A stretch of DNA of 20,112 bases, from IMG/VR virus record IMGVR_UViG_3300035698_002589, positions 1-20,112 of that record. One strand, written 5' to 3'. Made by a program: the position numbers and the translations under genes. The notes under the pieces were generated by a model. It was given only the letters and a program-made list of their open reading frames with translations, did not search any database and was not told the DNA's origin. Of this stretch, positions 8,573 to 16,945 are shown piece by piece; the first letter of the stretch is position 1, and every line of letters begins with the position of its first letter. This DNA is from a virus.

Positions 8573-9634
8573 TTAAGCAATGCTGCTAGACTGAATGTTT
8601 TCGACACAGCCGAGCTTGCGCCGGTTGTTTGCGATAAGCTGACCACGGAAGATATGCTTGGAAATCAGCGTATCCTGATCAGCGGGTTCAATGAACTTGC
8701 CGGGCTTGAAATCCTTGCCTGCAAGAATCTTCAGCCCCATAGCCTTCGAGTTCAGCAAGAAGATGCTGTCCTTCGTAGCCGACGCGCTGTCGTAGTCGTA
8801 CTCCTGCCCAGCATCAGGACACATGTAGTCCCAGCCGAACTCGCAACCACGGCTCAGACGAATCGTCTCGAAGCCAGCCTTCGCGCTGTTGGTGTCCGCG
8901 TACCTGACCTTGGTATCAAGACCAGACACGTAGACTTCCCACGCATCCTGTCCACCGATGGCCATGTCGGGACCACCGAAGGGGCCGCGAGAACAGTCAT
9001 TGATGGCAGAACGAATCTTGTCCTGAAAACCCTTGTGGGTCGTGACAGCGTTCACGTCTTTGTTCTTCGGGGACCAGTACGCAGCCGGACTCGTCCCAGC
9101 CGCAATAACGCCGACCGTTGAGATGTTGTTACCGGGATCGTTCACGCACAACATCGGCACGGAGATGATATCCTTGCCAGCATTTCCAGTCGTGCCGTTA
9201 GCAAACGGATACTCGATAGCCCAAAGATCCTCATTCATGCCTTCGGCAGTCGTGCCTACAAGCTGAGTAACCTTTTCCTTGAGAACCGAGATGATCTTCT
9301 CTTTGCCGCTGTTCATGTCCATCTCGCCCTTGTCGAGGACGAGCAGACACGCATAACGAGCCCACGTATACTGTGCGCGGGTGAAGCCGTTCTGCGCGGC
9401 AGCATTGAGAGTGTCATACGGACCGAACGACCCGAACGTAGTGTTCAGGCCGCTCATCACGTTTACTTCGATACCCGAGCCACCGCTGATCTTCTCAACG
9501 CGACCCTTCGCTTTGAGCCAATTCAGGAGAATGTTGCTCTCCGTGATGGCATCCTGAACGGCACCCTGCTTATACAGATGGTCGATAGTCGCATCCATAA
9601 AACCATCGTGGCCGCTCGCTCTGGTGTAACCCAT
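8573..9634 (-). CDS. Major capsid protein
   Basis: The 353-aa product begins MGYTRASGHDGFMDATIDHL and has the size and pattern of an HK97-fold coat protein. It has an N-terminal helical arm (about 1-50), an E-loop-like region (SGGSGIEVNVMSGLNTTFGS), a long spine-like helix (EKIISVLKEKVTQLVGTTAE) and a P-domain/A-domain part with a conserved-looking segment (WEVYVSGLDTKVRYADTNSA; LSRGCEFGWDYMCPD). It ends with a beta segment (GQLIANNRRKLGCVEN) usual for coat proteins whose last strand reports the gene product RNP motif. The gene directly follows the acidic scaffold-like gene by 16 bases and has AGGTGA upstream of ATG. Position and length make this the coat protein. HK97 fold itself is inferred rather than shown. 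Confidence 0.9.
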   Translation of the reverse strand: MGYTRASGHDGFMDATIDHLYKQGAVQDAITESNILLNWLKAKGRVEKISGGSGIEVNVMSGLNTTFGSFGPYDTLNAAAQNGFTRAQYTWARYACLLVLDKGEMDMNSGKEKIISVLKEKVTQLVGTTAEGMNEDLWAIEYPFANGTTGNAGKDIISVPMLCVNDPGNNISTVGVIAAGTSPAAYWSPKNKDVNAVTTHKGFQDKIRSAINDCSRGPFGGPDMAIGGQDAWEVYVSGLDTKVRYADTNSAKAGFETIRLSRGCEFGWDYMCPDAGQEYDYDSASATKDSIFLLNSKAMGLKILAGKDFKPGKFIEPADQDTLISKHIFRGQLIANNRRKLGCVENIQSSSIA

Positions 9635-9650
9635 TCTAAGTCACCTGCCT

Positions 9651-10568
9651 TTATTCGGCAGCCGCCTCTACCGCGAGAGCTACCGCGTCATCGAGACTGC
9701 GCGCAAACACCTCTTTAGGTGCAGCGTTTTTCACAGCCTTTTTGCCGGGGCGAGTCACTGCGCGTTTATTTGCGGTTGCCTTATGATTAGCAGAAGACGT
9801 TTTGCGCGTTTTAAGCTCTACCTTGTCTCTAGCAAGCTCGTAGATACTTGCAATTGTTTCAGGAGTAGCGGGCTGATTAAAGTAAAGCGGGTTGGAATTG
9901 ACCAACTCACGCACCATCGCCTCCACGGCAGGACTGTGATCGTCGCGTCCGGTTTCCTTTGCTCGTGCAGTTGAGATAGCTTCCGCAGTCATCTTCTGCT
10001 CAAGCGCCGCAACGCGGTCAACACCGATACTGCTTGTTTGCCGTTCCTGTTCGATTGCTTTCTTCACATGCCACTGAGTCAGGGCAGCTTGTTTTGCGTT
10101 GAACGTCTCCTCATTGTCTTCAAATGTAGGGACGGGTGGAGGACCGTCTTCGGCAACAGCCGATTCAGGTGCCTTCTTCGCCTCTGCGATAGCGGCTGCT
10201 AGTTCCTTGCGTTGCAAAGCAGCCTCTTCCATCTTTATCCCGTAGCCACGGACCATCTGGAGATGAGTCGGCTTAAGCGCATCTGGTAGCGTGTCAGGAT
10301 TGCCGTCCCACGTGAACGGTTCCGCAACAGCCTCTTCGCTTTCCGTCTCTTCCTCGTCGTCAGTGTCTTCGGTAACTTCGTCCTCTTCGTCAGACGTACC
10401 CTCGTCGGTTGCGTCGTCTTCGACGGCGGCCTCTTCGGGTTCCTGCTCAGATTCCTCTTCAGTCTCTTCTCCAAGACTGGCAAGCACGTCGTCGGGAAGG
10501 TCCCAATCTGCACCGTCAATGGGCGACGGACCGTCGGTCCCCATCGAGGCGTTGGCTTCCTGAGTCAT
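9651..10568 (-). CDS. Putative scaffolding protein (acidic N-terminus)
   Basis: The 305-aa product begins MTQEANASMGTDGPSPIDGA. Residues about 30-90 are extremely acidic, dominated by Glu, Asp, Ser and Thr. Next come a helical region rich in Ala, Glu and Lys (ALQRKELAAAIAEAKKAPES), a middle region with more helices (FNAKQAALTQWHVKKAIEQE), and a basic C-terminal segment (about 255-292, Lys/Arg/Ala-rich). Scaffolds are typically acidic and helical with a basic C-terminal end that binds coat protein, and this gene is directly before the coat gene. The ribosome site is strong (AAGGAG seven bases before ATG). It also could be a capsid assembly protease or its substrate, but no catalytic Ser/His pattern is seen. 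Confidence 0.85.
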   Translation of the reverse strand: MTQEANASMGTDGPSPIDGADWDLPDDVLASLGEETEEESEQEPEEAAVEDDATDEGTSDEEDEVTEDTDDEEETESEEAVAEPFTWDGNPDTLPDALKPTHLQMVRGYGIKMEEAALQRKELAAAIAEAKKAPESAVAEDGPPPVPTFEDNEETFNAKQAALTQWHVKKAIEQERQTSSIGVDRVAALEQKMTAEAISTARAKETGRDDHSPAVEAMVRELVNSNPLYFNQPATPETIASIYELARDKVELKTRKTSSANHKATANKRAVTRPGKKAVKNAAPKEVFARSLDDAVALAVEAAAE

Positions 10569-10579
10569 CGTATCTCCTT

Positions 10580-11047
10580 CTACATACCTGAAACTGCGCG
10601 AATAGCATCTGTAGCGGCAGCGTCGATAGGTTTATCGAGTGCTTTGCAAATGCTCTCTGTCTTGATCTTGTCCTGAGCCGCCTTCATGTTTTTGTTGGTA
10701 GCTGTCTTTGCCTCCCTGCTTCCTGCCCGTGATTGCTTCTTGATATATTCGTTCTCTTCTCTCATCTTCTGCGCAAGCGGATCAGCCACAAAGGGCTCTA
10801 TCCCCTGCCGCTCCATCTCGTCTTTTCGCTGCTGGCGACTGCCAATCTGCTTCTCCAGAACGGTGTCGTAGTAGTTGTAGATCCCGCCGTGGATAGTCGG
10901 CAGGTCGCCAGTCAACATCGGGGCTGAATACAGCCGCCGTGAGTTCGCACCACACGCCTCACATCGCGCCGTGTGCCTGTCATTCATTTCCTGTAGCTCC
11001 TCCTGCCGGTGTAGGCAGGCGGGGCACTCGAACTCGTACAAGGGCAT
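10580..11047 (-). CDS. FmdB-type zinc-ribbon protein
   Basis: The 155-aa product begins MPLYEFECPACLHRQEELQE, the signature start of FmdB-family zinc ribbons (MPLYEYxCxxCGxxFE). Cysteines C8, C11, C29 and C32 are spaced as two CxxC pairs that would bind one zinc. FmdB proteins are usually about 60-110 aa. Here residues 40-155 add a highly charged, probably helical extension (EEKQIGSRQQRKDEM-type; PLAQKMREENEYIKKQSRAG) rich in Lys/Glu. FmdB ribbons are mostly of unknown function and occur in bacteria. They also appear in phages next to capsid genes. The ATG overlaps the portal stop by one base (TAATG), and the stop is 11 bases before the scaffold gene, so it is part of the head-assembly unit. 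A chaperone, capsid cofactor or gene-expression role is possible but unproved. Confidence 0.82.
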   Translation of the reverse strand: MPLYEFECPACLHRQEELQEMNDRHTARCEACGANSRRLYSAPMLTGDLPTIHGGIYNYYDTVLEKQIGSRQQRKDEMERQGIEPFVADPLAQKMREENEYIKKQSRAGSREAKTATNKNMKAAQDKIKTESICKALDKPIDAAATDAIRAVSGM

Positions 11048-13011
11048 TAGCCAGCCCTCCCTTGCTGCGACCTCGCCTCACCGGGATTACGCGGGGCGGC
11101 ATTGCCCTTTGGGGGCTGTGTGCCCGGCTGCGTAGGCGGAGGGTTGGTCATCTTCATCATGTCGTTCGCTGCCTTGACCAAAGCGTCGATAGCCGCCTGA
11201 TCCTTTATGCCCATTTTCCCACAAATGACCTCAGCAGCTTTCCGCTCCATAAGCAACCACGGAGCCTGAGCAGCCATCGTGAGCCCGTTGATAAACTTTC
11301 CGTCTTCCTGCTCACGAGACGTAGGCATCATGTCGGTGATCTCTACGTCTACGTCGCATTCGCAAGCGATGTCCTCGGGCGTAACAGCACGCTGGAACAG
11401 CATCCCGTCGCCACCAAGGATGGACACAGCCTGCTCAGTCGTCATGTTGTCCAGCGACTTGTTGAGCTTGATGACGGCCCCTCTAATCGCCTCCTTCAGC
11501 AACGCACGTTGGTCATTCACGCGGATGTTGCCGTGGCCCTCCATGATCTGCGACTGCGTAGCCGTCTTCGACGCGGGGTTACCCTGCGACTCTGGCGACT
11601 GCCCCATCTGCTCGTTCCACGACCGTTCAAGTTCCTGCCCGTAGTTGTAGACCTCGGGAGACAGCGGCGGGAATGGCACAGGGGCGACAGCGCCCTCAAG
11701 CGTCGAGCTCTTTACGATGATATGATGGTCGCCACGAGCGATCAGCTTATTCTGATCCTTTGGGTCGAGCTTACCCTCAAGCCCCATCGTCTTCCTATCA
11801 GACGACTTCAACGCACCACGCATACGGCAGGTACGGTACATGTTGATCTCAACGGCTATAGGCACTCCGTCGCTTAGCGGAGGACGCTGGTAAAACTCCC
11901 CGTCAATCTCCTGGGGACGAAAGAATTCGTAGGGGCTGTGAGGCACGTTGTCGGGCGTAGGACCATCGCGCAGGAACTTGTCGTGCCCGTCAGCCAACAC
12001 CAGCAACTCGTCAGCGTCGAGATCCCAGAACTCAAACAGCCTGATAGCTTCGTCGGCTTCCTCTATCTCGTCGTCGCTTTCGTGGTCCTGCGACTGAATA
12101 CCGTCAGGGTAGTCGTGCCCCTCCTCATACGACATGCCTGCTTTGCAGGTAAACTTCAAATCCTCAGTGTTCTTATAGTTCTTGTTGCTCTTGACTTCCG
12201 CAAGCGGAACGACCATCTCCTGACATACCCACGAGTGATTGTAGAAGTTGCCGTCGCCGTCAGGGTCTATGATCATGTGGTCGGGCTTGACGTACTCGAT
12301 GAACCACGACTCGCGGATAGGGCCAGCGTCCTTGGGTACAAGCTCGCCGTCTTCCTCGATCAGTTCACCGTTCTCATCGCGTCTGAAACCAGAGAAGTCC
12401 AGTTCACCGTCCTCGCCTACAGGAATCTCAGTGCCGTCGTCAGAGTCGTCTTCATAGTCGGGGGTATACCCAGACTTGAACACACCGTAGGCAATCTGCC
12501 CTGACCGCCCAACCCGTCTGATAGTGTCCTTCATCCCGAAGTCGTGAAGCCCGAGGATGTGGTTGAGAAGGTTCTCCCTGACCTTGTAGCGGGCGATAGA
12601 GTGGGCCTTGGGCTGCTCTCCCATGATGGGGGCACCTGTAGCAGGGTCTTGCCCCACCTGCACCTGCTCCATAACCGGCCCCGTTTCGGGGTCGATCATC
12701 GGCACCTGTATCCGCTCCCAGCCCGCTGCGTTGACAGGGCGCAGAGCCACACGAGGAGCATTAAAGGCGATGGCAGCACAGTGGTCACGCATGAAGGCGC
12801 CCAGCTTGTTTACCGTGACCTCGTCACCGCTGCCCCTACGGGTTTCCGTGCCCTTGTCATTGAGCCATTGCCGCCCTCTGACCATCTCCCGATTCATCTT
12901 CCATCGCTTCGTCTCTTTCTTCCTGCGCTCAATCCCACGTTGGATCTTGTGCAGAGTGAGCCGCAGCTTCGTGGGGGCGGTCATAGGCATACTGACTTTT
13001 TCGCCAAACAT
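11047..13011 (-). CDS. Portal protein
   Basis: The 654-aa product begins MFGEKVSMPMTAPTKLRLTL and has the size and layout of a podovirus/P22-size-class portal. It has an N-terminal basic helix (about 25-65), a conserved-type segment near WKMNREMVRGRQWLN with the GDEVTVNKLGAFMRDH helix, and a core beta/alpha region with the acidic clip-like stretch (FKSGYTPDYEDDSDDGTEIP). There is the segment EYVKPDHMIIDPDGDGNFYN (a typical portal pattern) and C-terminal helices ending in an extended, Pro/Gly/Gln-rich tail. It is the portal by position after the large terminase, and it is followed by head genes. Its ATG directly follows the stop of the zinc-ribbon gene (TAGATG), with AGGAAG about ten bases upstream. 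Confidence 0.9.
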   Translation of the reverse strand: MFGEKVSMPMTAPTKLRLTLHKIQRGIERRKKETKRWKMNREMVRGRQWLNDKGTETRRGSGDEVTVNKLGAFMRDHCAAIAFNAPRVALRPVNAAGWERIQVPMIDPETGPVMEQVQVGQDPATGAPIMGEQPKAHSIARYKVRENLLNHILGLHDFGMKDTIRRVGRSGQIAYGVFKSGYTPDYEDDSDDGTEIPVGEDGELDFSGFRRDENGELIEEDGELVPKDAGPIRESWFIEYVKPDHMIIDPDGDGNFYNHSWVCQEMVVPLAEVKSNKNYKNTEDLKFTCKAGMSYEEGHDYPDGIQSQDHESDDEIEEADEAIRLFEFWDLDADELLVLADGHDKFLRDGPTPDNVPHSPYEFFRPQEIDGEFYQRPPLSDGVPIAVEINMYRTCRMRGALKSSDRKTMGLEGKLDPKDQNKLIARGDHHIIVKSSTLEGAVAPVPFPPLSPEVYNYGQELERSWNEQMGQSPESQGNPASKTATQSQIMEGHGNIRVNDQRALLKEAIRGAVIKLNKSLDNMTTEQAVSILGGDGMLFQRAVTPEDIACECDVDVEITDMMPTSREQEDGKFINGLTMAAQAPWLLMERKAAEVICGKMGIKDQAAIDALVKAANDMMKMTNPPPTQPGTQPPKGNAAPRNPGEARSQQGRAG

Positions 13012-13218
13012 CTAGGTCAACTTCCTGATTGGTTTAGGCATCTTCTCCACCACGCGCTGCATCTCTTCATTGCACTTGACGCAGATACGCCGACATACCG
13101 TCCACCCACGGTCGCGATGCTCATACCCACACTTAGGGCAACAGTGAAGGATGGTCGGCAACTTTGGCGGGAGCCGCTTCATCGGCCTACCGCGTTTTTT
13201 CTTTTCCTCTACAGGCAC
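13012..13218 (-). CDS. Small AT-hook / zinc-ribbon protein between terL and portal
   Basis: From the GTG at 13218 the product is 68 aa and begins (GTG)PVEEKKKRGRPMKRLPPKL. The start is chosen because GGAGG lies six bases before it. The longer frame from the ATG at 13236 lacks a ribosome site. Residues 6-15 contain an AT-hook-like core (KKKRGRPMKR; RGRP core) and residues 27-49 a zinc-ribbon pattern: C27-x2-C30 and C46-x2-C49, with H34 and further cysteines C26 and C42 near it. The pairing suggests a small DNA- or RNA-binding protein. Phage Mu Com is a small zinc-binding translational regulator, which shows that such roles exist, but there is no evidence of homology. It overlaps the last ten bases of terL and abuts the portal ATG, so it is expressed with them. 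What it binds is unknown. Confidence 0.8.
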   Translation of the reverse strand: MPVEEKKKRGRPMKRLPPKLPTILHCCPKCGYEHRDRGWTVCRRICVKCNEEMQRVVEKMPKPIRKLT

Positions 13219-14999
13219 ACTATTCCTCCCGAACATTTAGCCAGCGCTTCGTCTACGTCGAGTTCTCTCTCTGCTGCTCCAAACGTACCCGGCCCCGGCG
13301 AATGCACCTTAGCGATGTAACCCAGCGGCCTCAAGTCAAACAGGTACGAGTCTGCGTCAACCGCGTGGTTGTCCTTCTGCATGATGCTCTCTGGGCGATT
13401 GCTGTGCTTGGCCACCGCAGAAGACTGCTCCGCCCACCTGAGCCCACAATACTCCCGACGTGTGTTAGGGCACGCATCGGTGATGTAAACCTTCGGCTTA
13501 GACGGCTCTCCCCAATAAACACTCTGGAACAACTTCGCTACGGGCACGTCTACGTCTCTGTTCCCCTTGCGGAAACGGATGCCTTGTTCAGCGAATAAGT
13601 CGGCTATTGATTGTTTGCCGCTCCTTACCTGCTGAGTGTTGGCCCATATGGACGGATCAGCTACGGACCACTCTAGCTTCTCCCAATAGGGGCATCCTTT
13701 GATCTTCTTCGCGTGCTCTACCAAATTGACACACGGCTCGTGTAGTTCCCAAACCTTGTACGCTTTCTTCTCGCCGTCAAACTCCCACACCCCGAAGCTC
13801 GAAGGGTTGGTGCTGCCATAGTCGTAGCACCCATAGTATTTCGACGTAGTGCTGGTTTTCCCCGCATGTTCTGCCGACACCTTCGGCGAGAACACTTCGC
13901 AGTCTATGTCAATCAAGAACGGATAGACCGGGTTGCCGCCCTTGGCGTCGTAGTCGATCTCGTACTCTCTACGCCAATCAGGGCTGTTCATTCCGCCAAC
14001 TTGACCTTGTAGTTGGTCCTGCACCCACGCACGACCCTCTGGTGTCCTCGGATCTTTAGCGGGGTCGGCGCTGTAGTGCACCTCAAGTACCCAAATCCCT
14101 GCGGGCGTTCTCCGGCTCCTCATGCCCCTTGGCAACCCACGAGGGAACCACCACTGGATAGACTCAGGAATCGGGTTGTCCCAAACCACCACGCCATCGT
14201 CGTCGGGCTCAAGGACAGCGTCTACGAAGTATCCCTGATCAATAGTGGAGGCCGCCAGAAACTTGCCGCCACGACCATCGAGGTATTTGCCACCTCGAAT
14301 GGCGGGGAGGATGGCGCCAACGGCGGCCCCGAATTCTTCCTGAAACGCCGCCTCGTCAGAAACGTATGCTGACGGCGTCTTCCCTCTGACCTGCTTGCTG
14401 CCCTGTGCAACAGCTTTGATTACTGACCCATGCCACGGCACCTTCACGCCGTTGTATCGCTGTGTAGGCGTATAGGCGAGCCGCCCAACGCCGTTACCGG
14501 GTCCGTTGATGATGTTCGGGTCTTGTAGCGCCTTCGGAAGCCACTGCTCTATGTGGTCTATCCGCCCCTCTGAGGGGGACGGCTGGCCCTTGCTCACCAT
14601 GTCCTGCGCGTCTTCTTCTTTCTGCGACTGCCACACCACGCGGCGCTTGGGGGCGAGCCTCGCCAACCACGCGCACATCCCTGATAGCCACCACGAAATC
14701 ATGATCTGTCGTGACTTCGGCACAAACAGCACAGGACACGCGAGCGCGAAAAGTGTCAACGCCTTCAGGTACGTCTTCTCATTCACCGGAAGCGGCTTAA
14801 TGGGATTGTCAACGTCGTGCGAGTCAAAGGTCTTCACGTGGTTCCAGAACTCCCAGATGCCACTATCGGCATAGCCCATCTTCTTGCCTGTAGTCGGGTC
14901 TACGTAGTCTGGATTACCATAATGGCAAACACGCGCATGACGATCAGCAAGTTGCTTGCGCTGGTCAGCAGTCAGTGCCGTTTGTTTGCCATATGACAT
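13209..14999 (-). CDS. terL: Terminase large subunit (ATPase and nuclease)
   Basis: The 596-aa product begins MSYGKQTALTADQRKQLADR. The N-terminal ATPase has a variant Walker A at 94-101 (PKSRQIMI), then a coupling-type segment (RVVWQSQKEEDAQD) and Walker B at 211-216 (AYVSDE, D215/E216). The C-terminal nuclease domain shows an acidic residue in YGCYDYGSTNPSSFGVWEF (D393), a second near VADPS (D448) and a third in DNHAVDAD (D548), which suit the RNase H-like metal site. TerL cuts concatemeric DNA and pumps it through the portal. Start: ATG at 14999 overlaps the TAA of the SGNH gene by one base (TAATG), with GGAGA eight bases upstream. The portal follows after one small gene. The putative small subunit lies about 4.2 kb upstream instead of adjacent. 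Confidence 0.95.
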   Translation of the reverse strand: MSYGKQTALTADQRKQLADRHARVCHYGNPDYVDPTTGKKMGYADSGIWEFWNHVKTFDSHDVDNPIKPLPVNEKTYLKALTLFALACPVLFVPKSRQIMISWWLSGMCAWLARLAPKRRVVWQSQKEEDAQDMVSKGQPSPSEGRIDHIEQWLPKALQDPNIINGPGNGVGRLAYTPTQRYNGVKVPWHGSVIKAVAQGSKQVRGKTPSAYVSDEAAFQEEFGAAVGAILPAIRGGKYLDGRGGKFLAASTIDQGYFVDAVLEPDDDGVVVWDNPIPESIQWWFPRGLPRGMRSRRTPAGIWVLEVHYSADPAKDPRTPEGRAWVQDQLQGQVGGMNSPDWRREYEIDYDAKGGNPVYPFLIDIDCEVFSPKVSAEHAGKTSTTSKYYGCYDYGSTNPSSFGVWEFDGEKKAYKVWELHEPCVNLVEHAKKIKGCPYWEKLEWSVADPSIWANTQQVRSGKQSIADLFAEQGIRFRKGNRDVDVPVAKLFQSVYWGEPSKPKVYITDACPNTRREYCGLRWAEQSSAVAKHSNRPESIMQKDNHAVDADSYLFDLRPLGYIAKVHSPGPGTFGAAERELDVDEALAKCSGGIVCL

Positions 15000-16945
15000 T
15001 ATTCAGTCGTCTCCAGATACCCGCCAGGCCCGTCTGCCTTCTGCTCGACCTGGAGGCCCCAGAAGTAATTGCCGACGCCGGCGGTGTTGACGCCCTCGAA
15101 CGGGAACATATTGACATACCACGCATCAGCGGCCTGCGCTGCAGTCAGATCGACTTCGAGATAAAACCGATACCAGCCATCACCGATAAGACGGTTTCCA
15201 TAATTCGTTGTGATGGCGGAGCCGAAGTAGACGGGGGCGCCAGACGACCATGTGTATTGAAGATATACGCTCGTTGCCGGGCTGGCGCACTGGAGACGTA
15301 TACCGAACTTCGACCCAGCTCCATACGGTTTTGCATACCAGCTCAACGTATAGGTGCCAGCACCCGACGTAATCGGGCTGGCGTCCGTCTGGATGTTTCC
15401 CCATTGCCCATCGGCTGCGGTGTGATAAGCGTATGCGTCCGACCCACCGTCAGGAGCAGAAGCGTTCTTTACCGCAGTCCACTTATCAGCAGACGCACCG
15501 CCAAGCCAATCGGTCGCGTCAGGATAATAAATCTCACTCGCCAAAACGCTATTTTCAAGGATCGGCTGGAACGCTCGGAACTGCGAATAGATCGCGTCGG
15601 CCATCTGGTTGTTACCAGTAGTCGTCGGGTGGATGCTGTCGCTTTGCAAAGTCACCTTATGGCCGTATGCATCATCGCGCACGCTACGGATTACCGATGC
15701 GGCAGCATATCCATACTCGCGGTCAACCCATAGATTCGCGCCGCACACAGACACGTTGTCGTCATATGCTTCGCCGTCGTATGCAGCGATAATCCTTCTC
15801 GCGAGATCGTTCATCGCGTTTTGTGCCGAGATCCATTCAAACGTCACGGATGAAGGACTGGCGTCGCCGTCGATCTTGCCCCCCGGAGGTTCGATAGCAA
15901 TGATGATCTTCGCGTGGGGGAACCCGTAGGTCGTGCTCGTGAGCGCATCCATGATCGTCGCCAAGTTGGTCGCGATAGTTCCAACATCGACAACCGTCGT
16001 CGCGTTGTCGGCGGCGAGTAGACAGTCGTTGATTCCAAGCGTGATCACCACGACGTCGGGCCACCACTGCGAATAGGTCGCCGCGTAGGTGCGGAAGTCG
16101 AGCCGCGAGTTTGTGAAATCATAGAACGGGTTCTGCCCGCTGGCAGCAGCAGCGGAAAACGCAACGGTCGCGTCACCCGTGCCGGACGCCTTTGTCAGAT
16201 CGCCGGACGCCTCGGGTGCGCCGGTGCCTGTACAGAAGACCTCGTCCCACGCCGCGCGGTCTTCAACAACCGTGAACGTCTTGCTATTGTTCGTGTAGGT
16301 GTCGCCGACGACTGCGGTGACAGTGTTCGCCACGGTAAAGGCGTAGCCGTTGGACCCGTATCCTGCATATTTTTCCAGCGTCCACCCGGCGCGCCCTTCG
16401 TGCTCGTCGGGGTTTGCGCCGAGGATTCCGATATGGTCGCGGTCAGCACCACCGTCAGCGTCGATCATGTTGCCGATCTCGCCGATATAGGATGTGGCCG
16501 TGGTCAAGCTGTCGCCGATGTAGAGGATGTGCTGGTTGCCGTCTCCGGTGTCCTCGGCTACGCTCTTGAGTACCGTGCTCGTAGACCCGATCCGGTTCCC
16601 GTGACTGTCGATTGCATAAATATCAAGGTCATGCACGAGCCACGCCGAAGCCGGCGACCACTGGAAACAGTTGTGCTTGATGTCGCCGACGTCACAGTCG
16701 ACGGTGAACGAGCACGGCTCCATCCCCGGCTGGATAAGCGCGAGCTGGTCCCAGTGCAGATTCAACTGGCAGGCCGTTCCGCCGGTCCGATAGGCAACAT
16801 AGATGGTGTCTGGAACAGTAAACTGTGGCATATATTTTGTTGACGCGCTATGTCGCCCGATACCATGCTGTGCCTCCGCAACGCCAGCAAACACAGCAAG
16901 CGCGACCATCAATGGCAGGAGGAAGCCAATGAACTTCGACTTCAT
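14999..16945 (-). CDS. Secreted SGNH (GDSL) hydrolase with C-terminal carbohydrate-binding-like domain
   Basis: The 648-aa product begins MKSKFIGFLLPLMVALAVFA, a Sec-type signal with cleavage probable near GVAEAQ (about 26). SGNH blocks are visible: GDSLT at 144-148 (nucleophile S146), a possible block II Gly in EGRAGWT (about 183-189), LGIND at 303-307 (oxyanion N306) and DSIHP at 436-440 giving D436 and H439. Together these predict an esterase/deacetylase. Residues about 205-275 hold an inserted beta module (GDTYTNNSKTFTV; DLTKASGTGDATV) of a type seen in phage structural proteins. Residues about 470-648 form a jelly-roll-like domain (TYTLSWYAKP; YFWGLQVEQK) suggesting sugar binding. A role removing acetyl groups from surface polysaccharide is likely. 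Start overlaps the upstream stop (ATGA). The stop overlaps the terL ATG. Whether it is on the virion or secreted is open. Confidence 0.9.
   Translation of the reverse strand: MKSKFIGFLLPLMVALAVFAGVAEAQHGIGRHSASTKYMPQFTVPDTIYVAYRTGGTACQLNLHWDQLALIQPGMEPCSFTVDCDVGDIKHNCFQWSPASAWLVHDLDIYAIDSHGNRIGSTSTVLKSVAEDTGDGNQHILYIGDSLTTATSYIGEIGNMIDADGGADRDHIGILGANPDEHEGRAGWTLEKYAGYGSNGYAFTVANTVTAVVGDTYTNNSKTFTVVEDRAAWDEVFCTGTGAPEASGDLTKASGTGDATVAFSAAAASGQNPFYDFTNSRLDFRTYAATYSQWWPDVVVITLGINDCLLAADNATTVVDVGTIATNLATIMDALTSTTYGFPHAKIIIAIEPPGGKIDGDASPSSVTFEWISAQNAMNDLARRIIAAYDGEAYDDNVSVCGANLWVDREYGYAAASVIRSVRDDAYGHKVTLQSDSIHPTTTGNNQMADAIYSQFRAFQPILENSVLASEIYYPDATDWLGGASADKWTAVKNASAPDGGSDAYAYHTAADGQWGNIQTDASPITSGAGTYTLSWYAKPYGAGSKFGIRLQCASPATSVYLQYTWSSGAPVYFGSAITTNYGNRLIGDGWYRFYLEVDLTAAQAADAWYVNMFPFEGVNTAGVGNYFWGLQVEQKADGPGGYLETTE

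Noticed and set aside
10235-10519. Leftward 94-codon frame in the acidic region of the scaffold gene
   Set aside because: It is a second frame of the Glu/Asp-coding low-complexity stretch. It has Arg/Lys/Thr-rich composition and no ribosome site.
13219-13236. Longer ATG start of the zinc-ribbon gene
   Set aside because: The ATG at 13236 has no ribosome site, whereas the GTG at 13218 has GGAGG six bases upstream. The longer form remains possible.
12544-13320. Rightward 258-codon open frame over portal and terL
   Set aside because: It is antisense to clear portal and terminase coding sequence and has no recognisable domain.
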